Below are positions 1 to 8,547 of a stretch of DNA of 12,910 nucleotides, piece by piece. The stretch is from Phialocephala subalpina (taxonomy: Eukaryota; Ascomycota; Leotiomycetes; Helotiales; Mollisiaceae). Made by a program: the position numbers and the translations under genes. The stretch's first letter is position 1; the number at the start of each line of letters is the position of its first letter. The stretch is from positions 1,418,033 through 1,430,942 of the forward strand of contig FJOG01000001.1 of assembly GCA_900073065.1 (NCBI GenBank), in the 5' to 3' direction. The notes under the pieces were generated by a model, which was given only the letters and a program-made list of their open reading frames with translations, was not told the origin of the DNA and ran no database searches.

Positions 1-123
1 AAACCCAGCAGAGGGGCTATTCTGAAGGACGTGCATAAGAGGGCCGCCTGCCAACGGTCTGAAGAGAGAATCTGTAGAGCTATCACGCAACAATCTCCTT
101 CCTGCTTCTTTCTCCAATCCCCA

Positions 124-1634
124 ATGGCTTCCTTGAGAATCGTCCCTTACAAGTACGTTCCGACAAAACGGCCCGCCGCCAGAAACAACTCCCACTCCAG
201 CATTGACACGCAGACTGGTGCTCATCGCAGCCCGCAGGAAAGCGAGCGAGGCGTTTTGCCAGAGAAAGTGCTACAATCTCTTATTGCAGAAAGTCCTGGT
301 GATGCTTGTGGAGTCGGTGAGAAGAGCAGGCATGACAACGTCCACGAGGCGATTGCAGATGAACCGGCGAGGCAAGGGATCCAAGATCCTGCATCCATCC
401 CAAACGCCGAAGTCTCTCTCAGCGGCGTTGTTGCAGATCAAGACACTCTTGGTGGAGAGACCGACTATGGCCAGGTCGAATTCACGGGTAGGCTGAATCA
501 CACGGCTGGCAAGATCGAGGCGTTAAGCTAACCAGTGTTTGCAGATAACGGTATTGTCGATATTGATCCTTCGAGCGACTTCGACTTCGACTCCATCTTT
601 GGCGATATCGATGCCCTTTTCGAAGAACAAGAAGTCAGCCCTGTAATTGAATGCAACAATGGCCATGCTACCAACCCGCATACGGACGCGTCTGCCGGTC
701 AGACCGATAGCTTGGTGTCAGAGAAGGAGTTTGCAAAGAGCGACACCCTAGGCTCTGGCTCTCCCCAACTTATGAAGCGGCGAACCAATACAAAACGGAG
801 AAGGGGCGAAGGTTAGTACAATTTCCTTAATACCAAGTGTACATCTGACGAGTCATGCAGGTGATTCGTCGGTAATTGTCGACGGTAGCAGCAGCGGCGA
901 GGGCGGAACCTCGGACGAGAGCAATGACGAGAGTATATTTGAGGGTAGGCGATCAAAACGGTCCAAATCAGGGTCTCGAAACAGCAGCCCAGGTACGATC
1001 ATATCAATGGTGAACAGGAACGGGTGGAACTAATGCATGTGTAGATTCGTCTATATGTTATAGTGATATTGATCAAGGCGTCACAAAACTTGCCACACGT
1101 CTCAATAGCCATCATCTGCTCCCTGTTGTGGACTTTACCGAACGGTGGAAGGACAGCACCTGGACCGAGCCCGACAGCACCTCCAATCCAGTTCAGGACA
1201 TCGATCTTCATATTGACGATAGCGATCCGGCCAGCGATGATGGTGACGACGAGCTCTGCCGATCTCCGTCATGGTACCGCTTCGGAGCAAGCGCTACCAC
1301 AACCGAGAGCACTGAGAGCCCCCGAGACTGCGCAAGGCCATGCTACGTCGCGCAGGTTGAAGACGCCTACCGTGAACGGGAATTTCACAACATTATTGGT
1401 AAGGAGTATATTGATGGCGAGGTACATTATCTGGTGGACTGGGTTCCGACCTTGGTGCGCGGCCATGTATTGCGAAAGGCGCAAGCACAGCCTCTGATCA
1501 GTCGCTTCGAGACACGATGCCAAGCACAGAAAGAGAAGCGGAAGAGAGAAGGTTCCGACCGACCGAAGGGATTTGAAGCCGCAGATGGGACACAGCAGAA
1601 AAGGCAGCGAGGAAGGCCGCGGAAGTTGGTGTAA
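124..1634 (+). CDS. Chromo-like / AT-hook nuclear protein, four exons
   Basis: I model exons 124-487, 545-811, 861-992 and 1045-1634, giving 450 residues. Introns are 57, 49 and 52 nt, with donors GTAGGC, GTTAGT and GTACGA, branch-like GCTAAC, CTGAC and CTAAT, and CAG/CAG/TAG acceptors. All three interrupt after codon base 1, and the frame stays open throughout. ATG 124 is the first ATG of the frame and follows a CT-rich leader. Residues 127-150 are an acidic/hydrophobic stretch (DFDSIFGDIDALF) like a transactivation segment. Residues 199-208 (KRRTNTKRRR) look like an NLS, and 213-255 are Ser-rich acidic. Residues 367-410 resemble a degenerate chromodomain (EFHNIIGKEY, then YLVDW, then LISRFE), and residues 441-448 are an AT-hook (RGRP core). 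Chromatin or DNA binding in the nucleus is inferred. A broken paralogue lies downstream, and its SANT-like tail is absent here. I recognise no gene name. The exon model is well supported; the function is not proven. Confidence 0.85.
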
Positions 1635-1987
1635 TGTCACCGAAAGCCTGACGACGACTTTCGAGGAGATTCCTGACTCTAGAGGTCGTCTGGATAGTGT
1701 GGCCGCTTCAAGGAGAGGACATAGAACTCGATCTACTGACAGTTTTCTAATTCCGTGGGACCTCAACTATGTCGCCAATATCGTGGTTGCCGTCGTCATC
1801 GAGATTGTCAACAAGCGCGCGCGAACGTCCCGCCTTCCTGTCTGTCAAAGACCAGTGCAGTTCCTTACCGGCACCGCCCAATCCACTACAGCGAATACCA
1901 CGACCGACTGAATTGGGACGCGCGAGAGAGCTTATTGGCGGCCTCACTCTCGCATCTCTGGGCCATCACACGACCTGATCAGCCCAC

Positions 1988-2025
<38 letters not shown>

Positions 2026-2234
2026 ACCACGCGAAGCACATCAGAGCCCGGGCCTACTCTCTGCCTGAATTGTTGGATGAGGACGGTGGAGGAGAGATTG
2101 AGGAAGGAAAACGTTTCTGAACTTGAAAAGGGATGTGTTACTAGCTTTCGAAGAGCAAGGAAGTCGTCATCGGCTACCACTCCCAGCTCCCCCGAGGCCT
2201 CCTCGCTGCTCTGCTGAGCCATCGCACCCTTGGA
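1635..2234. other. Coding-like debris between the intact gene and its broken paralogue
   Basis: No gene can be supported here. A plus frame open from 1573 to 1911 runs past the stop of the preceding gene and contains IPWDL at 1750-1764. The same five residues occur in the SANT-like relic at 2901-2915, but flanking residues do not align well. A second plus frame from the ATG microsatellite to 2217 is open, acidic and then Ser-rich, ending in a TGA. Both look like remains of a sequence related to the flanking family, but this is inference from composition and one short match. Confidence 0.3.
1988..2023. repeat. (ATG)12 trinucleotide microsatellite
   Basis: Twelve perfect ATG units. In the frame beginning at 1990 it reads as a run of Asp followed by an open Ser/Thr/Glu-rich stretch. 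On the minus strand it can read as poly-Ser. Such runs are common inside fungal acidic proteins, so it may have been part of an ancestral coding segment of the neighbouring family. Confidence 0.95.
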
Positions 2235-2984
2235 TTGATCAATGCCGAGGATCCACGACCTGCAAGGCGGCAGAAGCTCCGCTCAGTCGCCATCGAGGCT
2301 CTACCAGCCACGCAACTCGAGATCGACAAGTACCATCTTCGACTTCCTAGAATATGCACCCGGCAGCTTGCTAGACGGAGGACGCCTATCGTGAATGGGA
2401 ATTTCACAACATTATTGGCAAGGAGTATATTGATGGTGAGGTCCATTACTTGGTGGATTGGGTTCCGAATTTGGTGCGAGGCTCCTATATTACGGAAGGC
2501 AAGTGCACGAGGTGGAAGTGGAAGTGCTGGGGGAGGAGCATGACAAGAATGACAATTGCCCGACTTATCGAGAGCATCAGCAATGTTGGACAGATTGACG
2601 ACTTTCCCATCAAACCGCTAGAGCAACACTCATTCCTCTTGACTAGCTTCAGCCGGCATACACCATGCCGACTCTCGTCCTGCGTCGGCTACCGCGGAGG
2701 CAAGTCCTACCCACAGGGCTACGCGTATCCAACCCCAACATGGCACAGCCGTCAATGCCGAGGCCATCACCTCGCAAAGGAGTAAGCCGTTCAGCCTCGA
2801 TGACGACAGTGGATTAAGCAACAGCGATCGTGATCTCAGCAGTGGCGGTGACGGATGTTCCAGTGAGGACGAGTCAAGACGCTCGAGCACGAGAAAGCAT
2901 ATTCCATGGGACCTAGACGAGCAGCGCTTACTGGCATACAAGAAAGAGGACTAGTCTTGGGAGTGGATCTTCGACAAGCAATAA
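2235..2984 (+). pseudogene. Broken paralogue of the chromo-like gene with a SANT/Myb-like tail
   Basis: Bases 2381-2480 match 1362-1461 of the intact gene at 89 of 100 positions and encode the same chromo-like core (IIGKEYIDGEVHYLVDW). The chromo segment is in one frame with a TAG just upstream (2372-2374). Flanking parts (2235-2376, LRKA-like at about 2487, and 2643-2951) are in another frame, so two compensating indels bracket it. The 2643-2951 frame is S/D-rich and ends in a basic stretch, then PWDLDEQRLLAYKKED, a TAG at 2952, SWEWIF and a TAA at 2982. That spacing of Trp and hydrophobic residues resembles the first helices of a fungal SANT/Myb domain. A TGA at 2640 also interrupts it. I see no start codon or usable splice set that rescues the frame. 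It is almost certainly dead; the SANT assignment is by pattern only. Confidence 0.7.
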
Positions 2985-3368
2985 AAATGGATTTTATAAA
3001 ACCCTGGATGAAGAAGATCCTTTCCGTATAGCTATGCAATTCGAACTTTGATATTTGAACTCCGCTGCGACATGAAACTCCTAGGGTTCCGAACAGTTGA
3101 CCTTCCCAACCTGCCTCTGCGATTCCCGCACCAATATTCCTCGCTATTAACTCCGAATAACAATGAAAGACAAATAACCTGTTGCATTTGCCAAGAATCT
3201 AATCCCAGTCGCTCTATTTCCCAGACATTAACTCTTAGCTTGTTGTTTTGGGCGGATCTCTTGTAGCCGGCGAACGGGTTGTGGTTGAAGAGGATCACGG
3301 GATTTCTCGACACGGTGCTGAGTTGCGGTTGCAAATAGATTCGCTTCGATATTTCCTTTCTATATGGT
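2985..3368. other. Gene-free spacer between the relic and the kinase 3' end
   Basis: A moderately A+T-rich spacer that receives the 3' ends of the plus-strand relic and the minus-strand kinase. The AATAAA at 2981-2986 overlaps the last relic stop and could be a polyadenylation-like signal on the plus strand. The long minus-strand frame crossing this stretch into the kinase C-terminus is a reading-frame shadow. Confidence 0.5.
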
Positions 3369-5270
3369 TCAGTCGACATACGATCCAGGGATCCGGCGAA
3401 GAGTTTCACGGGGTCCCTTGAGAACTGGCGGCTCTTGCACGGACGGTGGTCCAATGGGAGCTGGCGGATTTTGCTCCGGCGAGGTTCTGTCGAGAGTGTT
3501 CGCTCCGTGCGCACGAGACTTGGCCTGGCGCTTGACAACGCCATCCCTATGCGCGCGAATCGGCTGAAGCTGCGCTGCAGCAGGTTGCGCAAGGTTGCCT
3601 CCTCGGTTCGGGATGGGTGGTGGTAAGCGGGCAAGAGGATTGCCGGGTGCTCGTGGTGGATACACGATCAACGGGCGGGCGGCTGCTGTCGGCCGCTGGG
3701 GAGCCTTGCCGCGATCATTCCTTGTCTGTGGACGGCTGCTCGGCTCTGCGGCCGGGACATCGGGCTCAATGGCAGGGATTTTCGATTTGGGTGTCGTCAA
3801 GCCTTCGCCGTCGAAGAGGAGGACTAGCATCTGCGCAGCCGATGCCCGGCGATCTGGATGCAACCTCGCCATAGGCTCGAGTCTGGATACGGCTGGAATT
3901 TTCGCTCTGAGTGCGGGCAGCACAACACCATAGTCTGTAGTGTCTGGTGGAAACTCTTTCAATCTCGAGCGAACGGCAACAATGCATGCCAAGAGAGACC
4001 AGATGTCTAGTTTGGGGCTCTGGCCGGCGTTAACCCCCGAGATGAAGGGCCAGAGCTCGGGAGCCTGGTAGTAGCCGGTGCCACAAAACGTTGTAGCTAG
4101 CGAGCGGTGATGGGCAAGTCCGAAGTCGGCCAGCTGGAAAAGGTAACGACCGTTTAAGAGGGAGTAGAGAATGTTGTCGGGCTTCACGTCCCGGTGGATC
4201 AGGTTCTCGCTTGCTAGGTAGTCAAGGGCGCTGAGCATCTGTCCCAACGCCATGAAGCAGAGTTGTTCATAGTCGATATCGGGCGGCGGTGATTTGGCGA
4301 GCGAAGTTAGGGACCCGGAGCGTAGGGGCATGAGGATCTCTGGATAGAGAGTATGAAAGAGTTGGTGACCCAGATATTCAATAATGTGTTCCTGGGCGTA
4401 TTGTCAGTATTGAGAATAAATCGATAGCAATTGGAGGGGACTGACGTGTTTCACTCTCTGCATAACTTTAATTTCTCTATGTAAGATAGCTCGAGCTGCC
4501 TCAACATCGTCCTGGCCACTGAGGTCGACTACTTTGATAGCAAACTTGTAGCCAGAGGTCCGATCGACCGCTTCGTAGACCGTACCATAAGCTCCCCGGC
4601 CTATTCTCACACGAAGATGTTCAATATCCTGGAAAATAGGACCTTTTGTTGTATTTAATCTGGTAATATGCCACGACTGTGCCTCTGAATTGTCGTTCTC
4701 CGTTGGTCGGTCGCGCGACCTAACATCTTGCAACAGTTGTAGAGATGTTTCGTAGCCTTGAACGGTGAGGGCTTTGAGAGATTTGGCGTTGCCGGTCTCA
4801 GAGATGGTCCGCCAGATCAACTGAAAGTCGTAAGATGCAATGGAGATCTTGTAGTCCTGCCCATAGAGGATAACGCCGTCTCCGGTGATTTTCTCTCCGG
4901 TGATGTTCTCTCCGGTGCTCTCATCCGTATTTGGATCTTCAAGTACCGCGAACGTGACCGATGAAATCCGCTTCGATCTGACGGACAAAAGGACGAGGTG
5001 AGTTGCAGGATTGATCTCGAAAGCGACGTGAATCGCAGATACGGGGTGTTCGCGGGTGCTTTCGCGGAGAATCAGATCGGCATCTCGTCCGAGTCTGGTG
5101 ATGACATGGCCTCGAGGCGTGGATGGGACATGATAGCCAACCTCAAGGCCAGGGCCGATATTGGAGCTCGAGACGCGGTGTTTGTTATCGGGGTGAAGGA
5201 GGGCATCATGGGCGACCTGGTTAGTAGGCACGAGGTGGAAGAGTGTTTTTGGATGGGCTTCCCGAGCCAT
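3369..5270 (-). CDS. FHA-domain serine/threonine protein kinase
   Basis: Two exons, 5270-4446 and 4391-3369, encode 615 residues. The 54-nt intron has donor GTCAGT, branch CTGAC and a CCCAG acceptor, in phase 0. ATG 5270 sits in a strong context (GCCATGG) behind a pyrimidine-rich leader. Residues about 54-153 look like an FHA phosphothreonine-binding domain: a GR pair at 61-62, SAIH at 78-81, and ISIASYDFQL near the end. The kinase domain spans about 220-470. It has a glycine loop at 224-229 (GRGAYG), Lys246 in AIK, Glu266 in helix C, HRD at 341-343 with KPDN, DFG at 364-366, APE at 385-387, DIWS at 404-407 and a late Arg at 456/457. All catalytic residues are present, so it should be active. 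The tail (about 476-615) is Pro/Arg-rich and probably disordered. The layout recalls Rad53/Chk2-type FHA kinases, but orthology is not claimed. It is divergent from the AT-hook gene at 5758. Confidence 0.95.
4879..4922 (-). repeat. 15-nt tandem repeat inside the FHA kinase gene
   Basis: Nearly three copies of a 15-nt unit (plus-strand TCTCCGGTGATKTTC at 4879-4893 and 4894-4908, then a partial copy to 4922). They encode a repeated five-residue Gly-Glu-Asx/Lys-Ile-Thr unit in a loop of the FHA domain at about residues 119-132. The length is a multiple of three, so copy-number change keeps the frame. Confidence 0.85.
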
Positions 5271-5757
5271 GGCGAGAGGCAAGTAGCGAGACGGATGAGG
5301 ACGACAAGAAGAGGAGAAGGAGAAGGTTGTAGCAGGAATGAAGAGCAGGTGTCCATCGTCAAGATGCTGCAGCCGCCCCGCCCCGCCAGCCTCTTCTCTT
5401 CAAGGTTTCTTGTACTCGAGTACACACGACTGATCAACCGCGCGGGGACGAAGGCAGCGGCTGAGCACCGTGGTTGATTGGCCAACCATCCTCGCCCGTC
5501 AGCAGTGGCGTAGATTTAGGCACCGAGCTCAAATTCATTGGCTGTGCGCTCTCCGTTTCTGTCAGCCACCAACCGGCGTCTGGGCGCGAAAAGAATAGGC
5601 GTAACCTTAATTTACTAAGCAGGATTCATGCGGTCGGCCAGAAAAAAAGCTTCCCTCTCGACAACCTCCCATCTACGACCTCCCTTCCTCATCCTCAACA
5701 TCTTCATCTCTAACGTTCCTCCAACTCAGCCCTCCCCTCGCTAGCATCGTCCAAGCT
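5271..5757. promoter_or_regulatory. Shared divergent promoter of the FHA kinase and AT-hook genes
   Basis: This 487-bp spacer separates two start codons pointing outward. The kinase side reads as a CT-rich leader on the minus strand (5280-5330), and the AT-hook side has a CT-rich leader on the plus strand (about 5648-5750). Two ATTGG (inverted CCAAT) pentamers lie near 5476 and 5536, and CCAAT-type sites bind the HAP/AnCF complex in fungi. No clear TATA box is seen. Co-regulation is inference. Confidence 0.55.
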
Positions 5758-7377
5758 ATGGCTCCATTTTTCGACCGAGTCCTACTTCACGATGCCCTGC
5801 AAAACCAAGCCGTCCCCGTCCTCGAGGCACTTGCTGCAAACGACAATCTGCGCAACCGCTCGTTGAGACGCTTTGAGCGCGACGATCCTCCGCCCTACGC
5901 ATCGTCGACTGAGTCGGAAGAGTTCAACGATGACTTCGTTGCGCCGCCACTACCACGCGGCGAGCTACCAGAAGAGCTGAAAACCATCATGGAGCAACCG
6001 ATCACCGACGATGAAATGAAGCATATTGCATACGAAATGAGATCTATCCTAGACCCCGTCGATTTCTATCACATAGAAGCGAAAAGAGAGGAAATCCGGG
6101 TAGACAAATATCGCTCGCACAAGATATTTCGAGGAGTGGAGGGCTGTCGGCGATGTGGTGTCTTCGTTCGTCACAATGTCAAGCGCCGCTGGGAGAAACT
6201 CGGTATCTGGAATCGTGAGTGGGGGTTTGCCGGGCGCAACGTGCAGCCCAATGACAACGCCTATAGGTGGAAGTGGAGGTGGGAACAAACTGCGGATGGT
6301 TCCGAGTCTGCCGGCTACGCGAGGGGTACACAGAGGGAACAGCTAGTTGCACGCGTCCTACGCCTACGCCAGAATCTGCGCCGTGGTGAGAATGCCCCCG
6401 TGCTTCCACAGTCTTGCCTCGAACAAGATGCGACTGCTTCCCAATTCGAGTCATTCATCATCTCTAGGCCTTGGTTCATCTTTCGGATTGAATTGGCCGA
6501 AGAAAGGACGAGGTACTATCGCCTCTCTGTTGATGAACGAAGACGCTATCCGTACTCAGCCCGGACGCAAGTCATTAAGTGGTGGAAGGAGCGTGGAGAC
6601 TGGAGGGAGGAGTTCGACAGGAAGAACTGTGTTACTTCCTGGAAATGGCGGCACGAGTCTCCCTCCCCAGAGCCCGAGGATCTCACACCCATCAAAAACA
6701 TGAAAGACAGTCCGCTGGACACTATGGATATGGACTTCACTCCCTCCGAGATCGATGATCTAGAGACCATTGAGCTTCCGGATTCCGAACAACCGAAGGG
6801 ATTCTGGACTATATGGCGGGAGGACTCAGGCCTGCTGGCCCCCTTTCCTGGACAGCTTCTAGAACCTTTCCAACCGCCCCCCCCGCCTCCCGGGTCTCTT
6901 CTCTACACACCCCCAGGATCACTACCTCCCAGGCGTTCTATCTTCGAGAAGACACCATCAGAAGAGGAGCATGATGAACAATTGTTAGAAGAGTTACCTC
7001 GACGCAGTGCCAGGATCGCAGACATGAAACTCCCCACGGAGCCACTGCCTTCGCAGGCGGTGTCGAACAAGAAACCTAGGGGCAGAGCAGCACCAAAGGC
7101 TGCAGCGCCTGCCGCTCAGCCTACCACGCAGGCGACTCAGCGCAGGAAGACAAGGCCCGTCCCAGCTTGTCCCCCACTAAAGATCGAGACGGAGACTCGA
7201 CCCAAGCGAGGACGGGGACGCCCAAGAAAGGAGAATGGGCAAAGCACGCGTTCTGCCGTGACGAAGAAAAAAGCAGCGAGGACACCCGCTCTAGCCGGGC
7301 CCGGGAGAGGAAGGGCTGCGGCAACGGGCACGCCAGCGGTGCCTCGGCGACGGGGGAGACCGAGGAAGAATGAATGA
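5758..7377 (+). CDS. AT-hook protein with duplicated Trp-rich module
   Basis: A single 539-codon exon begins at ATG 5758, right after a CT-rich leader. The C-terminal third is basic and carries AT-hooks, which bind the minor groove of A/T-rich DNA: a canonical GRGRPRK at 485-491, RRGRPRK at 531-537 ending two residues before the stop, and weaker PRGR at 440-443 and GRGR near 515. The N-terminal half holds two related modules of roughly 65 residues. The first (about 103-176) ends WEKLGIW...YRWKWRWE, and the second (about 238-300) ends WKERGDW...SWKWRHE. An RRCG with paired cysteines lies in the first module. Residues about 300-420 are acidic and Pro-rich, including a six-proline run coded by a C-tract near 6876-6886. 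I do not recognise a named family for the Trp module. A nuclear, DNA-binding role is inferred from the hooks. The frame continues open after the TGA. Confidence 0.9.
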   Translation: MAPFFDRVLLHDALQNQAVPVLEALAANDNLRNRSLRRFERDDPPPYASSTESEEFNDDFVAPPLPRGELPEELKTIMEQPITDDEMKHIAYEMRSILDPVDFYHIEAKREEIRVDKYRSHKIFRGVEGCRRCGVFVRHNVKRRWEKLGIWNREWGFAGRNVQPNDNAYRWKWRWEQTADGSESAGYARGTQREQLVARVLRLRQNLRRGENAPVLPQSCLEQDATASQFESFIISRPWFIFRIELAEERTRYYRLSVDERRRYPYSARTQVIKWWKERGDWREEFDRKNCVTSWKWRHESPSPEPEDLTPIKNMKDSPLDTMDMDFTPSEIDDLETIELPDSEQPKGFWTIWREDSGLLAPFPGQLLEPFQPPPPPPGSLLYTPPGSLPPRRSIFEKTPSEEEHDEQLLEELPRRSARIADMKLPTEPLPSQAVSNKKPRGRAAPKAAAPAAQPTTQATQRRKTRPVPACPPLKIETETRPKRGRGRPRKENGQSTRSAVTKKKAARTPALAGPGRGRAAATGTPAVPRRRGRPRKNE

Positions 7378-7386
7378 TATGAATGG

Positions 7387-7931
7387 ATGAAGGATTACTT
7401 AGGTACATCTCGCGCTAGAGACCCGGGCTATGATTATGGCTCATATTATCAAGATGGAGAGCCGGTGACAGAGGGTGACGCCAAAGAAGCCGCCGAGAAG
7501 TTGAGGGACGAGCTGCACGGGAAGGTGGTCAGAAATCATCGATTTCCTGGCGCTTCAAGTGTACCAGAGACTGCCGAATCCAGTTACGACTATGAAGACG
7601 GAGAGGACCCAACCAATCAATTACTCGCGGAGTACCAGTATGACTCGTCTTTGCAAGTTCCCGCGGACAATACATACACTCTGCCACCAGCAAGTTCCTC
7701 TCTGCAAATTCCCGCTGTAGACAATGTAATGACCCTTCTCCCACGACTTCCACTGCAAAGGCAAACAATGGATACACAACTCCGCCCCAATCGTCGAAAG
7801 ACGCATCGCTTCCACTTGAGTCGAGTGAAGATATTGATCAGTCTAATGGACGCGTCATAGAGGACTCGCCGGACCCGAAAGCCAGTTGTTATTGTCGATG
7901 CGCGAAAGACCCGCAGAAAACATTAGGGTGA
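7387..7931 (+). pseudogene. Acidic Tyr/Ser-rich coding remnant with a frameshift
   Basis: The frame is the same as that of the AT-hook gene just upstream and is separated from it only by that gene's TGA. It reads ATG 7387 to about 7725 as acidic, Tyr/Pro/Ser-rich sequence with two copies of SSLQ(V/I)PA. Past 7726 that frame becomes Arg/Leu-rich. The frame starting at 7731 is instead acidic and S/T/P-rich, matching the upstream style, and stays open to TGA 7931. Removing the five bases 7726-7730 would join the two, and they look like an imperfect duplication (AATGT AATGA). I recognise no domain. It may be a decayed separate gene or a lost C-terminal extension of the AT-hook gene. I see no splice sites that explain the break. 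Confidence 0.4.
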
Positions 7932-8314
7932 AAGCTCTTTGTGTGCCGTTCACGGTTGGAGAAATTTGCCGCCTTGCAATTCCTGATACTCCACATCTTT
8001 CGTCCTGCATCTTCCCGCCACGTCTCAACACCGTCGCCGTCTTCCATTTGCGTTCTCAGCGCCTGCAATCTCTCTTTGACCCTATCGACCTCATCATGAT
8101 ACTCCCTCTTCGTCAAATATCCGTCCCCCGTTGGCACGGTTGTCGGCTTGTGCGCCCTCAAAGTCGCCCAAAAGGGTCGAGCATCTAGAAGCTGTGGTTT
8201 GATACTAGTGCATATTATGGGGCGGATAAGACATTCTTCCTGTGGTGGGTTGTCATTTCTGGTAACGAAAAACACTCCCGTGTGCCGTTTCTGTTGGGGA
8301 CCATCCAGTTTCAC
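7889..8314 (-). pseudogene. Possible C2H2 / coiled-coil gene remnant
   Basis: The minus frame from about 8190 down to the TAA at 7891-7889 looks protein-like. An amphipathic heptad stretch (EYHDEVDRVKERLQALRTQM) is followed by CKAANFSNRERHTKSFHP, close to the second half of a fungal C2H2 finger. The first Cys is missing, and the spacing between Phe and His is three residues short. A coiled coil followed by a C2H2 finger is also the layout of the intact gene at 9154, so a dead relative is plausible. The upper half (8190-8314) looks less like protein and has a GTAAGT donor-like site on the minus strand near 8325. There is no convincing start. Low confidence. Confidence 0.3.
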
Positions 8315-8458
8315 GACTTACAGGGAAAGTTGTGGAGCGCAGATCATTTCAATCCAAGATACCAGAATATTCAGTTTCATTGCTGCATTCTTACTTCAGT
8401 TCCAAAGTTCGAAGTTTCACGCTCGATCAATACAGACCGTGAAAATCAATGCACACTC

Positions 8459-8547
8459 TCACCACTTTCCCTTCCACTTCCCCTTCCCTCAAACTTTATA
8501 TATATGCAACTTCCTGAACACCCCTTCTTCCTCCTAAAAAACGGTGT
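8459..8547 (+). promoter_or_regulatory. TATA-containing CT-rich promoter-like segment
   Basis: A run of C/T (8459-8490) leads into TTTATATATATG (about 8498-8509) and another CT-rich stretch to 8540. This is typical of fungal plus-strand promoters. The nearest confident plus gene starts 600 bp downstream (9154), so it may drive a long or spliced leader, a small ORF at 8608, or nothing. Confidence 0.3.

Noticed and set aside
1944..2222. Minus-strand frame with poly-Ser
   Set aside because: It is the reverse reading of the ATG microsatellite and flanking debris, without coding character elsewhere.
3032..3634. Long minus-strand open frame of 200 codons
   Set aside because: It overlaps the kinase C-terminus in another frame and runs into the 3' spacer; it is Arg/Ser-rich with no domain, so it is a shadow.
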